From positions 744,001 through 808,000 of the forward strand of contig CAVPDG010000004.1 in assembly GCA_963702535.1 (NCBI GenBank): a stretch of DNA of 64,000 nucleotides. The letters run 5' to 3'. This DNA is from CAVPDG01 sp963702535 (lineage in GTDB: Bacteria; Chloroflexota; Anaerolineae; Anaerolineales; UBA4823). The translations under genes and the position numbers were made by a program. Below the pieces are notes generated by a model that was not told the origin of the DNA, did no database searches, and worked only from the letters and a program-made list of their open reading frames with translations. This document shows positions 52,650-62,760 of this stretch, one piece after another; position 1 is the first letter of the stretch, and each line of letters starts with the position of its first letter.

Positions 52650-53228
52650 TTAAAAACTTGGCGGAGTTGAAGCAGAGACAATCACACAGGGCGCATCCCC
52701 TAAGGCAGTGACAGAATGTGGAATCGAGCAATCGTAGGAGATACAATCACCCGGATCCAAGATTAAGACCTCATCGGCTACGGTAACCTTGGCTTTGCCA
52801 TCAAGGCAGAGTATGCTCTCCTCACCGATGTGGGAATACACCAGGACTTTCTCACCCGGGATGTGGCGCACCATGATGAACTGGATATCGCGCTGCAGGT
52901 CGGGGGTGAGGAGCTCGTAGATCACCGATGCGCCGGCCGGTCGCATCGTCTTGCGCTGGCTTGCTCGAACGACGGTAGCACACAAGTTTGGGCGGACTTT
53001 TTGGCCGCTCGTTTCCGTTGATAATCCGCTCCCGCCGTTCAATAGTTCGTCCAGGCCGATATCCAGAGCACCGGCGATATCCACAATGACGCCAATCGAA
53101 GGATTTACCTTATCTCCTTCGATCTTGCTCAAATAAGATGCAGATATGCCCGCCTTCTTTGCCAGTTCGTTCGAGGACAGGCCCTTCCAGGTTCTATTGA
53201 GCTTTACGGTTTTACCAATGGATTGCAT
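52650..53228 (-). CDS. XRE-family regulator with cupin sensor domain
   Basis: 192 residues. Helix-turn-helix at about 10-65 (GLSSNELAKKAGISASYLSKIE), linker, and a cupin domain from about 110 (HIPGEKVLVYSHIGEESILC, LDPGDCISYD). Such regulators usually sense a small-molecule ligand in the cupin and control an adjacent operon. It precedes mttB by 31 bases and is probably cotranscribed. The dyad and 14-bp motif in its promoter would be its own operator. Confidence 0.9.
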   Translation of the reverse strand: MQSIGKTVKLNRTWKGLSSNELAKKAGISASYLSKIEGDKVNPSIGVIVDIAGALDIGLDELLNGGSGLSTETSGQKVRPNLCATVVRASQRKTMRPAGASVIYELLTPDLQRDIQFIMVRHIPGEKVLVYSHIGEESILCLDGKAKVTVADEVLILDPGDCISYDCSIPHSVTALGDAPCVIVSASTPPSF

Positions 53229-53307
53229 TTCAATTTTCCATTAAGAATCTCGAGTTACGATCCTAGGAATATATTACATCAATATGTCTTATAAGTCAAG
53301 AAATTGA

Positions 53308-53333
53308 ATATAGTTCATATAATCTAACTATAT
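53308..53333 (-). promoter_or_regulatory. Candidate operator: 8-bp dyad containing the 14-bp motif, copy 2
   Basis: ATATAGTT (53308-53315) and AACTATAT (53326-53333) are perfect inverted arms around CATATAATCT. The motif shared with 47861-47874 lies at 53316-53329. It is about 90 bases before the regulator start. The remaining 53334-53714 holds one dispersed repeat and no gene. Confidence 0.55.
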
Positions 53334-53397
53334 ATTACATAGTTTGACGATTGTTACGGGGGTTCCGCTCAATGGCGGTGGGGGTGTAAATAGCACT

Positions 53398-53426
53398 GGG
53401 CGAATGCCCAGTACCGATTCCGATTG
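53398..53426 (+). repeat. Dispersed intergenic repeat, copy 2
   Basis: Similar to 42709-42736 at 25 of 28 positions. The surrounding ACTGGGCGAATGCCCAGT is a palindrome, as expected for a REP-like element. Confidence 0.5.
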
Positions 53427-53714
53427 CACTATGCCAATACGTGTTCTGGGTGATAATGCTTTACAAGAATTTCGGGAAGGGAAATTCATCTAAGTGCAAT
53501 GCTGTGTTCTATTCCCAATCTGAATGAAATTGACTAGAGGCTGCTCTAGCCCAGCCACCCAGGTTTGGCTAAAATAGAATCCCTATTCCGAACCCACTCA
53601 TACATCAGCCAAGTTTCAAGCCAACAATTCCCTAGATCCAATGGAATCATTAACAGTCACATCGAAGGAGATGGTGAGCGAAGGAAGACAAAAGCCACAG
53701 TCTTTATTATTAGC

Positions 53715-54476
53715 TTAAATCGTAATAGGCTGTCTACCTGTCGAAAAGCTGAAGCTATCCGCCAAATATATTGAGTGAGCCCATTCTAACGGCATATAGT
53801 TATTATCAAAAGTAACCCGGTGGATCAATAGCACAGGTTTCCCGGGTTTAATATTGAGCAACGACGCTTGTTCTTGGGTAGCGGAAGCGGCCTCAAATAC
53901 TCCCTCAGACCAAGAAGGGTGCAGCCCATACACTCAATTCAGAACCCTAAAAAGCGAGTCTTGCTCAAGGTTTTCATTCTCTAATCCCGGTACCAATTTC
54001 TCGGGTAGGTACGCAATCTCAATAGCTACTGGAGCACCATCCGCATACCGTACGCGGTGCAATTTAACACAATTGTCATCCGGTTTCAAACCCAGGTGGG
54101 TGATTAATTCTTGGTCAGCGGGGACGATGGAAAATTCGAGTATCCGCGATGATGGCTTCATCCCTCTTTGTTGGATATCTGTGGAAAAGCTTCCGAAGCT
54201 AGACAATCCAACAATTTTAGGTCGCGCAACATAGCTTCCTTTTCCTTTTATCCGATAGGCCAGGCCATTCTGTACCAGATCTTGAATTGCAGCCGTTGCA
54301 GTGATGCGGCTAACTTTATATGTTTCTATTATTTCCCTTTCCGAAGGCAACTTTTCCCCACTCTTATATACTCCCACTTTAATCCGTTGTTGTAAGATTA
54401 GAGAAAGTTGTTTATAAAGTGGCACATAATTGGTTACATCCAGGCGCTCTTCAGTAATTGGCGGTAATTCAGTCAT
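53715..54476 (-). CDS. GntR/UTRA-family regulator with an in-frame TGA
   Basis: The N-terminal winged helix (SGEKLPSEREIIETYKVSRI) starts at ATG 54476 with a good AGGAGGT site. The UTRA ligand domain begins around residue 95. A TGA at 53934-53936 interrupts it after SLFRVLN, but the same frame continues YGLHPSWSEGVFEAASATQ and GKPVLLIHRV, which complete the UTRA domain. It may be a point error, a real nonsense mutation, or read-through. It likely controls the divergent sugar operon. Confidence 0.78.
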
Positions 54477-54526
54477 TTATTTACCTCCTATTATGAACCC
54501 GAACATAACCAGGCATTATCGCCTTA

Positions 54527-55576
54527 TCATTCCGTAACCGTGACTTTCCCCGCATTCTTGAAAACACCCGCCTCAAATCCTTGCGATGATGCTAGCTGTA
54601 TAGCAAGTCGTTGTATCGGAAGGATTTCAGTTAGGGGTAACAGATCACAATCCACCATTGGGATAGCACATTCCATAACCGAAGGGTCAGAATAGTTTTC
54701 CAACTCCGGTGTGACCACAATAACCTTCCCGCCAAAAGCGGAGATATCTGTCACAAGATGATTGTTCATCTCTTGACTATTATTACAACCCGTAAATACT
54801 GATCGAGCCGAAATTCTGCATTGACGATTTCCATTGGCCCATGCCTGAATTGTGCTGCGGATAGTCCCATCGCTGGCTATCCTGCATGCTTCCTGGAAAA
54901 ATAATGCACCATAATTTACTGCTGCCAGGCTATAACCTCGCCCAAGAAATACAATTTCCTTGGTATGGTCCAGAAAGTCTACCATCTTCTCGAACTGCTC
55001 GGTTTGGCTTTCCAGGTATAGCCGTATTTGCTTTGCCAATGAGTGGAGCTTGACCATTTCCAATTCAATCTTTCCACCCCCGATCGTACAACCCAAAAGA
55101 TGTAATACAGCCAACGAGGCCAGGAATGTCTTTGTCGAGACGGAGGTCTCGTCCCCCGCACACAGTTCTATAATTAGATCCGCCCATAGTGAAAGGCTGT
55201 TCTCGTTTGAATTTGTAATACCAACTCTGAATCCTGGAGTTTTAGCTTAATGTAACCAATCTTTTGATTTCAGCGCTCTCCCCGGATTGTGACACAACAA
55301 CGAGTAGGGTAGAACTGGAAATGCAATTGGGTGCAAAATTAACTAATTCTGATGTCTCCCACATCGAGATTGGTAATCCTAGGTTGCTTAACTTCAACCA
55401 TAAAGGATATAAGCAATCAGTAAGACGCGCCCATTCCGGTTAAGATGATGTGAGAAAACACACCCGACTGGATTTTCCTGGCAATTCATCTAATTGACTC
55501 CCGCTCCCGAGTAATTTTCGCTGGCCCGCATCAGGACATCTGGTTGATCAGTCATCTCTTTTCGTAAATTGCTCAT
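54527..55576 (-). CDS. SIS-domain sugar-phosphate isomerase/deaminase-like protein (several frameshifts)
   Basis: About 350 residues once at least four shifts between 55150 and 55500 are joined. The start ATG 55576 gives MSNLRKEMTDQPDVLMRA. The first SIS domain includes PLWLKLSNLG, SMWETSELV and VVVSQSGESAEI. The second includes IVFLGRGYSLAAVNYGALFF and GGKVIVVTPE. Related proteins act on glucosamine- or fructosamine-phosphates. It sits between the GntR gene and the divergent promoter. Confidence 0.75.
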
Positions 55577-55725
55577 GACTTCAATTCCTTTCTCCCCCAA
55601 TCCTCGGGTTACGTTGGAGGGTTTCCAGTGAAGATCTGGCTGATTATCGATGGATAGTCATAGATGTTTTTGTAATGTTCCGCTTCTTAGGGGTCATCGT
55701 CGAGAAACGCATCTGGGTGTCTGGC

Positions 55726-55755
55726 TTGACAAACGCAAGAATTATATCATATACT
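55726..55755 (+). promoter_or_regulatory. Sugar-operon promoter with dyad
   Basis: TTGACA (55726-55731), 18-base spacer, TATACT (55750-55755). Just downstream, TATCAACATGATA near 55775 is a dyad (TATCA/TGATA) that could bind the GntR regulator. The 55577-55897 interval holds no gene. Confidence 0.55.
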
Positions 55756-55897
55756 TGCTATAACAACATATCAACATGATAACATATTCAGTACCATGTG
55801 TCAAGCTGTCATACACCCAGTCCAAAGTCCAGATGATCCTGTATTAAGTCTGGTAATTTGAGTTTATTCCAGCTTCTTGGTTGGAAGAGGGCTGTAA

Positions 55898-57950
55898 ATG
55901 CTTTCTCCTGTAAAGCTGAGTGGAAATTATTTGACCTCCAACGGTGAATTTTTTATACCCGTTGGGGTCAATTGGATTCCCGCCCATTCCGGGATGCAGT
56001 GGCCTTTTGAATGGGATCCCAATCTCGTCGAGACAGATTTTGCTCGAATGAAGCAGCTAGGGTTCAATCTGGTTCGCTTCGATCTCTTGCATGCTTGGTT
56101 CGAGCCACGCCCAGGACAATACAACCAGATCAGCTTTTGCCCAGTTTGACCATATCATTTCTCTCGCCCATCGCTTCGATATTTACCTCAATCCGGCACT
56201 TTTAATCGGTGGTGAGGTCGGAGATGCTTATTGGGATATCCCCTGGCGTAATGGGCGTCATCCGCACAGCGACCCGGAGCTCCTCTATTGGCAAGCGCGT
56301 CACGTCGAAGAGTTCGCTAAACGCTACTGTGGAGAACCCGCCATACTTGCCTGGGATCTAACCGATGAGCCGCCATTCTGGATTGTAGCTGATTCAACCA
56401 GCGATGCGATGGCGGCCAACTGGGTTCAGTTGCTGTGTGCCGGGTTGCGCAAATTTGATCCCGACCATTTAATCCTGTGTGGCACTCTTGGACAGGAAAC
56501 GAACCGGGGGCCTTTTAGAGCGGATAATTTAGCTCCATTTGTGGATATATTTTGTGTCCACCCATACCCCAACTATGATCCGATCTTATATCGGGAACCG
56601 CTTCTGTCGACACGCACGACCTATGGAATTCCTTTCGAGATCATGTTAAGTCGGGGGGCAGGTCGCCCGGTTATGATGCAGGAATTTGGCGCAGGCAATG
56701 CCCAATTCAGCCCCGACATTGTTGGCCGTTACTATAATACGATTTTATACTCAGCGCTCGCCTCAGGTGCCCAAGGATACGCAGCTTGGTGCTATACCGA
56801 CGCCTCACCCGAATTGTTCAATCGGGCCCCGTACATTCGCTGTCCTCATGAGACACAGTTTGGTGTCACGGATCATCAGGGAAACGAAAAACCTGCCGGT
56901 CGTGAATTAAGATTGTTCTCCCAGGTAATCAAGCACATTGATTTCGAGCATACTTCACTGCCTGTCCCCGAGGCTGGCATCATTGTGCCTCATGAATGGG
57001 CGCATGGCCCGGATTATCGCCAATACGGATTCTCAACAGATCACCCTTATCAATATGTAACTACTGATATACTCTCCCATGAGAATGATCGAGCTGGGAA
57101 CCAGTTTACCGTAAAAAGTTGGCTAGCGAGTTTTATCCTCTGCCGGCAGGCAGGCATAATCGTTAGCTTCCCACGCGAATTGGATGACTGGTCAAATATC
57201 CGCTTGATCATAACGCCCGTCCCATCCACAACTTCACCGAACCCAATCTGTCACCTCTATACCTCTTTCTGGTCGAAGGCAAAACCTTTCATTGAAGACG
57301 GAGCTGTGCTCTATGCTTCGTTATGTGCCAAATCTGCTCTTTCCTTACCTGAGGTCGATTTGCTCTTTGGCGCTCGGATTGCTGACCGTGCTCCCTGGCA
57401 ATCTGTGGTTCGCCTCACAATGACGCAGGATTTTTTTGACCTGAAGATTGGAGATGTCATTGAGTTCAATTGCCCTGATAGGCTCGAGGGGACTGGGGTG
57501 CAGTTCGAAGTATCCGATGCGCGTGTTTTGGCAGTCGATCAAGAGGGTCGACCGGCTCTATTGACAAAACCGGTTGGACATGGGCACACCGTGATATGTG
57601 CTTATCCTTTGGAATATGCATTGGGTAGTACGGCAAATGCTTTTGAAAAGCCAGGGAATTGCCAGCGCCTTTATCGAGGGTTAAAAGCCTTGGCTCAGAT
57701 CCAATCCCCATTCTCTGTTGCCGACCCTGCCATTGAGCTGGGGTGGTTGTTAGGTCAAGATCGTGACTACGTGACCCTCATCAACCACTCGTCCGATATA
57801 ACACGCACCTATATTGAAGCTAAGGTCCCAGGAAAAGCATATATTCTTGCCCCAGGATGGTCCTCAAGCGCAATCTACGGCGGATATTGGTTTCAATGTC
57901 GAGCTGCTTGGTTTTTCAGGATGTGTATACGAATGGGAACATACGAATAA
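55898..57950 (+). CDS. Clan-A glycoside hydrolase (GH5/GH42-like; frameshift)
   Basis: About 680 residues after joining frames near 56130. The TIM barrel begins NGEFFIPVGVNWIPAHSGMQ. LAWDLTDEPPFWIV holds the likely acid/base Glu and PVMMQEFGAGNAQF the likely nucleophile Glu. No signal peptide is visible, so it probably acts on imported oligosaccharides. The C-terminal part is beta-rich. It heads the plus-strand sugar operon. The exact GH family and substrate are uncertain. Confidence 0.75.
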
Positions 57951-58091
57951 ATAGTTAGTTTCCACACGAGTCTCGTTTGCCATGAGTCCAACGGGGAGGT
58001 GAAGTGATTTCAATTATTGAAACTGACACCATGGTTTGTCGATGCATAGGATGGCAAGTATGATTATTTTGAGAATCGGAGGACAACAATC

Positions 58092-59465
58092 ATGAATGAC
58101 AACAAAATTAGTCGAAGAGATTTTTTACGTCTGACCATGCTCGGTGCAGGTGCTGTCACCCTCAGTGCTTGTGCAAAGGCTACGGCCACTCCGGGCGAGG
58201 TGCCCTCAGCCGCCACCCAGGCTCCGGAGACGGTCAAGGCGGTTGAAGTTTCCATGTGGGACTCTTATGCCCAACCCCCTCAGGGGCCAACGATGGATAA
58301 GATCATCGCGTTATTTGAGAAAGCCAATCCCTCTATTAAAATAAACCACACCAAATACGAGGCTAACCCCTTCGAAACCGCCCTAAAAACAGCCTACTCT
58401 GGTGGTGATCCACCCGATTTCACTGAGATCAATGGTGGTTCGAATGCCTGGCAGTACGCTGAAGCCGGTGAGCTCGTTGACCTGACCGACTTTGTCACAC
58501 CCTTCCTACCTACCATGGTGCCTGCAGCGATTGTCGATCTCAAGTACCAGGGAAAACTTTGGGGAGTTCCTTTCGACGACTGGATCGGGAACCTGATATT
58601 CTATAATAAGCAGATACTCGCAGACAATAATATCGATGTTGCCTCGCTGAGTACATGGACCGGGTTTTTGGCAGCTTGTGAAAAGCTAAAACAAGCGGGC
58701 ATCATTCCCATCGCTTATGGGAATAAGGAAGGTTGGCCCGGAGATCACTGGATCAGCCACCTCATGCAGCGCATGTATGGTGAGCGGAATTTTGAAGCCG
58801 TACACATGCGCACGATTGACAAGACAATCACAACTGACCTGAAATTCACCGACCCACCTGGCCTCAAAGCCTGGCAGATGTATCGCGAATTGCTCGATAA
58901 AGGGTATTTCTCGCCTGGATATTTGAGCGATGACTGGCCCACAGCCTACAAATATTTCTTTGATGGCAAAGCCGCATTCCACCAGACTGGTGGGTGGTTT
59001 ATCGGCTCTTGGGCTACTGAAGCTCCCGATTTCCCGATGGATTACATTATCTTCCCAGCAATTGAGGGTTACCCCGGAAAACAATTGAGTGTCACCAGCG
59101 GTGGGGTTATGCTCGTGATCTCAGAACGTGGTAAGCATCTGGAAGAATCCAAGAAATTCCTCGAATATTGGACGACGGAAGAGCCCAACCGTATCTGGGC
59201 TGAGGATGTTACCGGTCTGCCATTCTATAAGTTTGACTCAAAAAACTGGAATATCCCGGAGTTGGCAAAGAAAGAGATGCAGTTGATGCAAACGGCTCCT
59301 GACGCAACCAAGTTCAATGATCACCTCATGCGTCAAGACCTTGTGATCGAATACGTATGGAATGCTAGCCAGGGTGTATTGAGTGGAGATCTGACGCCGG
59401 AACAGGCCGCCCAAAACATGGAAGATGCTTCCGCTAAGGCATCCCAGGAACTTCAGGGCGGTTGA
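58092..59465 (+). CDS. Sugar ABC transporter substrate-binding lipoprotein (Tat-type signal)
   Basis: 457 residues, family-1 solute-binding fold. The N-terminus has a twin-arginine motif SRRDFLRLTML followed by a lipobox TLSAC, so it is likely exported folded and lipid-anchored. The binding domain includes FTEINGGSNAWQYAEAGELV. ATG 58092 is preceded by GGAGG. It works with the MalF/MalG-type permeases downstream. No ATPase gene lies in the window. Confidence 0.9.
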   Translation: MNDNKISRRDFLRLTMLGAGAVTLSACAKATATPGEVPSAATQAPETVKAVEVSMWDSYAQPPQGPTMDKIIALFEKANPSIKINHTKYEANPFETALKTAYSGGDPPDFTEINGGSNAWQYAEAGELVDLTDFVTPFLPTMVPAAIVDLKYQGKLWGVPFDDWIGNLIFYNKQILADNNIDVASLSTWTGFLAACEKLKQAGIIPIAYGNKEGWPGDHWISHLMQRMYGERNFEAVHMRTIDKTITTDLKFTDPPGLKAWQMYRELLDKGYFSPGYLSDDWPTAYKYFFDGKAAFHQTGGWFIGSWATEAPDFPMDYIIFPAIEGYPGKQLSVTSGGVMLVISERGKHLEESKKFLEYWTTEEPNRIWAEDVTGLPFYKFDSKNWNIPELAKKEMQLMQTAPDATKFNDHLMRQDLVIEYVWNASQGVLSGDLTPEQAAQNMEDASAKASQELQGG

Positions 59466-59473
59466 TCGATTGC

Positions 59474-59511
59474 ATTACCGAAGCGCTGCCCCCCTGCAGC
59501 GCTTCGGTAAT
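59474..59511 (+). other. 15-bp perfect hairpin after the binding-protein gene
   Basis: ATTACCGAAGCGCTG at 59474-59488 pairs with 59497-59511. There is no T run, so an mRNA-stabilising or partial-termination role is likely, as after the other binding-protein gene. Confidence 0.6.
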
Positions 59512-59713
59512 TAGAGCTCATAGAAATAACTGAGGTGTATTATTGAGGCGACGCCTCTAAAATACGCCTCCTCACGTAGTAGTCAGTCACCATCAATCAA
59601 ATGGACGGCGGTAACGCAATCTGCCGAGAACCAATACGCCCATTCAATAATATTTATTGGTACTGACTACAATGTTTTTGATAAAGCTTCTATTTAGATC
59701 AGGAGGATATTTC

Positions 59714-60592
59714 ATGATACTCGGAATTGCTGGTTACACCCTTGGAAAAACGAACACGTTATCCCAAATTTTGGGTAAATTCAAACAATATGAAGCCCGC
59801 TGGGTTGAATTATGGCCCTGGAATTTGGAAGGCGGCGATACCAGCTTGGTGGCTTGGGAAGACCGGTATGAAGGGCGCGATGTAGAGAAATGTGAACAAA
59901 TCCTTAATGCGTATGGCATCGGTGTGGCTTGTGTAACCTTTCCGGCTGCGTTTTCAGCCGAGTTGGTAGCCAGGCCTGACGAGTATCTTAAAGCTTTAGA
60001 GAAGGCAATTGATATAGCTAAAGCCTTAAACTCGAAATATGTTAACAGCTATTGCTATTACTTTGCCCTGGGGAGGGAAGCCCCCATCGACCAATTTGTA
60101 AAGTTGATGCAAAAGGCAGCGAGGTACGCTCAAGAGCGCGGCATTACATTACTCTTGGAAAATGAAGCTCACGATGCCACCGCCACCGTGACTGGTATGC
60201 TTAAGATCCTTGAGGCAGTCGGTTCGAAAGACCTCAAAACCACGTACGATCCGGTAAATTATTACCAGGCCAATGAAGAAGGCTATCCTGGAGCCTATGA
60301 ACGCCTGCAAGAGTATATCGCCTACGTTCATGTTAAAGGTGGCTGTCTTTATGATCCTACTCGCCATTCCGAAAATGCTAAAGGCGGGTCGCTTACTGGA
60401 TGGGTTGAATCTGGCTTTATATACTATCCTCCTCTTCCAGATAGCGCAGTCAATACAGACCGCTTATTGCTCCGGCTGATTGAAGATTCATACTATGGCG
60501 TGGTTATGATTGAACCGCATGTCACCCCTGAATTAGCAGATGAATACTACGCCATTGAAACGAAATATCTACGTAAGCGTGGAGTCCATTAA
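59714..60592 (+). CDS. Sugar phosphate isomerase/epimerase (xylose-isomerase-like TIM barrel)
   Basis: 292 residues from ATG 59714, selected because AGGAGG lies at 59701-59706; an upstream in-frame start is unlikely. Metal ligands are visible: LLLENEAHD, TTYDPVNYYQ, YVHVKGG and MIEPHVTPE. The reaction may be keto-sugar epimerisation or inositol/xylulose-type isomerisation. A weak hairpin (60616-60634) follows. Confidence 0.86.
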   Translation: MILGIAGYTLGKTNTLSQILGKFKQYEARWVELWPWNLEGGDTSLVAWEDRYEGRDVEKCEQILNAYGIGVACVTFPAAFSAELVARPDEYLKALEKAIDIAKALNSKYVNSYCYYFALGREAPIDQFVKLMQKAARYAQERGITLLLENEAHDATATVTGMLKILEAVGSKDLKTTYDPVNYYQANEEGYPGAYERLQEYIAYVHVKGGCLYDPTRHSENAKGGSLTGWVESGFIYYPPLPDSAVNTDRLLLRLIEDSYYGVVMIEPHVTPELADEYYAIETKYLRKRGVH

Positions 60593-60751
60593 ACGGTTCG
60601 GGTTGTCTTATTGAATGCTGGTCTTAAACCAGCAGGTTCTCGTTGCCGTTGAATGGGAGATCCTTCGATCACACAAAGTGCTCCCTCAGATAGGCAATCG
60701 GGTGAAATAAGATCAATTTATAAATTATGAAACAGTAAAGGAGAATTCCAG

Positions 60752-61771
60752 ATGAAAGCGGCTGTTGTTGAACGCCCAGGTCGATTGGTCATCAAAGATG
60801 TCCCCGCCCCGGTGTGTGGTGATAACGAGATCATGATTAAGGTCAGAAGTGCGTCGATCTGCAATGCAACCGATCATCATATCTACGAGGGCACATTTAC
60901 CGGCTATCACGATTATTACCCCCAAATATTGGCGCACGAAGTGTGTGGTGATGTCGTCGAAACTGGAAAGCAAGTTAAAGGGCTGAATATCGGTGAACGA
61001 ATTGTGTTCTATACCGGGCATGGTGCTTTTTGTGAATATACTAAAGTGAATGCCGACTGGCCTTGGGCGCGCGTTCCGGCGAGCGTTTCAGATGAAGAAG
61101 CCCCATTGATCGAGATGTTTTATGGGGCGCTGATCCAGTCTGTCTTTCCGGCGCCGATGAAAGACGGCGAAAATGTCCTGATCATTGGTCAAGGACCTAT
61201 GGGTCTCACCACGCTCCAGTCGGTCAAGGCCATGAACAGGGTAGTTGTTGGCACAATCGACTTATTTGATTTCCGATTACAGAAGTCCAAGGAGCTCGGC
61301 GCAGATTATACATATAACCGCTCCCTCCTTACCAGTGATGAAATTCTTGCGCAGATCACCCAGGAGATGGGAAAGATCGATCTTATCCATGTCTGCACTT
61401 CAGTCGATATGTCGAAAGATCAAGACTTGTTTGATTTTGCGGTCAAGGCTTGCACTGATTTTGGAAGAATAACCGGCTTGAATGTCGAAGTAAAGGGATT
61501 ACAGCATTCCGTTCGCGTTTTCCCCTTGTTCAGAAAGAATATTCTCATGGCGCGCAGCCTGGATCTTGCTGCCTATCCGCTTGTACAACCCGAGATGGGT
61601 ATTCAGCAGCGCCGGGTATTTCAAATGGGTGCCGACTGGATGCAAGAAGGAAAAGTCAATCTGAAATCTCTGATCACCCATCGCATCAAAATGGAAGATG
61701 CAGAGAAAGCATTACATCTGTGTCATGATGAAATGGACAAAACCATAAAGATTGTCTTGAAGATGGAGTAG
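60752..61771 (+). CDS. Zinc alcohol/polyol dehydrogenase (MDR family), copy 1
   Basis: 339 residues, medium-chain dehydrogenase. Catalytic zinc residues are in ASICNATDHH and LAHEVCGDV; NAD-binding is IIGQGPMGLTTLQ. No structural-zinc Cys cluster is visible, as in sorbitol-dehydrogenase-like members. It lies 6 bases before the permease gene. A paralogue lies at 63722. Confidence 0.88.
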   Translation: MKAAVVERPGRLVIKDVPAPVCGDNEIMIKVRSASICNATDHHIYEGTFTGYHDYYPQILAHEVCGDVVETGKQVKGLNIGERIVFYTGHGAFCEYTKVNADWPWARVPASVSDEEAPLIEMFYGALIQSVFPAPMKDGENVLIIGQGPMGLTTLQSVKAMNRVVVGTIDLFDFRLQKSKELGADYTYNRSLLTSDEILAQITQEMGKIDLIHVCTSVDMSKDQDLFDFAVKACTDFGRITGLNVEVKGLQHSVRVFPLFRKNILMARSLDLAAYPLVQPEMGIQQRRVFQMGADWMQEGKVNLKSLITHRIKMEDAEKALHLCHDEMDKTIKIVLKME

Positions 61772-61777
61772 TTAGAA

Positions 61778-62737
61778 TTGGAAACCTCAGCCAAAAAGGT
61801 TCCCATCCAAAAGAAAACAAATATATCTGGTAATAATTCACCGCAAGCCAGGCTCGGAAATTGGGTAAACAGAGAGATCCATTGGTTCCTATTGCTGCCC
61901 AGTTTTGTATTCTATACGCTTTTTTCTACCTTGCCGATGCTGATGGCGATTGGTATTGGTTTTACGGAGTGGACGGGCATCAGTATCAGTACGATCAAGT
62001 GGATTGGGTTGGAGAATTACATCGAGCTGTTCTCCGACCCCTTCTTTTGGACATCCCTTAAAAATAACATTATTCTAGTTGGGGGATCGGTGTTTATCCA
62101 GTGCACCATAGCACTGCTTTTAGCAGTCATTCTTGATTCGGGTCTCAAAGGATCTGAGATCTTCCGTACTGTGTTTTTTATGCCGACAGTATTATCCTTT
62201 ATTGTTGTTGGCCTTCTCTTTTCGCTTTTGTTGAGCCCGACCGTGGGAATCATCAACCCATTACTGCTCAAACTTGGCCTTGGCTCCTTGCAGCATCAAT
62301 GGCTCGGGGATAAGGACACAGCGCTATATACCGTCATGATTGTCAATATCTGGAAGGAATTTGGGTTTAGCTTTTTTTTGTTTCTCGCGGGATTACAAAC
62401 GATCTCAAAGGAGTTTTATGAAGCTGCCTGGATCGATGGTGCGGGTCCCTTCCAGAATTTGTGGTATATAACCATTCCCCTCTTGCGAGAGGTTACTATT
62501 GTTGTGGTTATCCTGGCGATCAACCAGGCTTTTCTTGTCTTCGATCTGATTTACGTGATGACATCGGGGGGGCCATACCACGCTTCAGAAGTACTTACGA
62601 CATATATGTACAGCCGCGCCTTCACCAGTGGTCGCATGGGATATGGGACAGCCATTGCAGAGGTTTTGTTTGTGATCGTCTTTATAGTTACGTTGGTGCA
62701 GCTACGTGTCACACGCGCTGGAACGACGCAGAATTAG
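61778..62737 (+). CDS. Sugar ABC transporter permease (MalF/UgpA type)
   Basis: 319 residues, about six membrane segments and the EAA loop EAAWIDGAGPFQNLWYITIP. It starts with TTG 61778 with GGAGTAG upstream. It is coupled to the dehydrogenase gene and to MalG-type downstream. Confidence 0.9.
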   Translation: METSAKKVPIQKKTNISGNNSPQARLGNWVNREIHWFLLLPSFVFYTLFSTLPMLMAIGIGFTEWTGISISTIKWIGLENYIELFSDPFFWTSLKNNIILVGGSVFIQCTIALLLAVILDSGLKGSEIFRTVFFMPTVLSFIVVGLLFSLLLSPTVGIINPLLLKLGLGSLQHQWLGDKDTALYTVMIVNIWKEFGFSFFLFLAGLQTISKEFYEAAWIDGAGPFQNLWYITIPLLREVTIVVVILAINQAFLVFDLIYVMTSGGPYHASEVLTTYMYSRAFTSGRMGYGTAIAEVLFVIVFIVTLVQLRVTRAGTTQN

Positions 62738-62760
62738 CCTGCTCTCGAAGGAAACGCGTT

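Noticed and set aside
53565..53774. Small plus-strand ORF before the GntR gene
   Set aside because: It overlaps the GntR C-terminus on the other strand and has no clear start signal.
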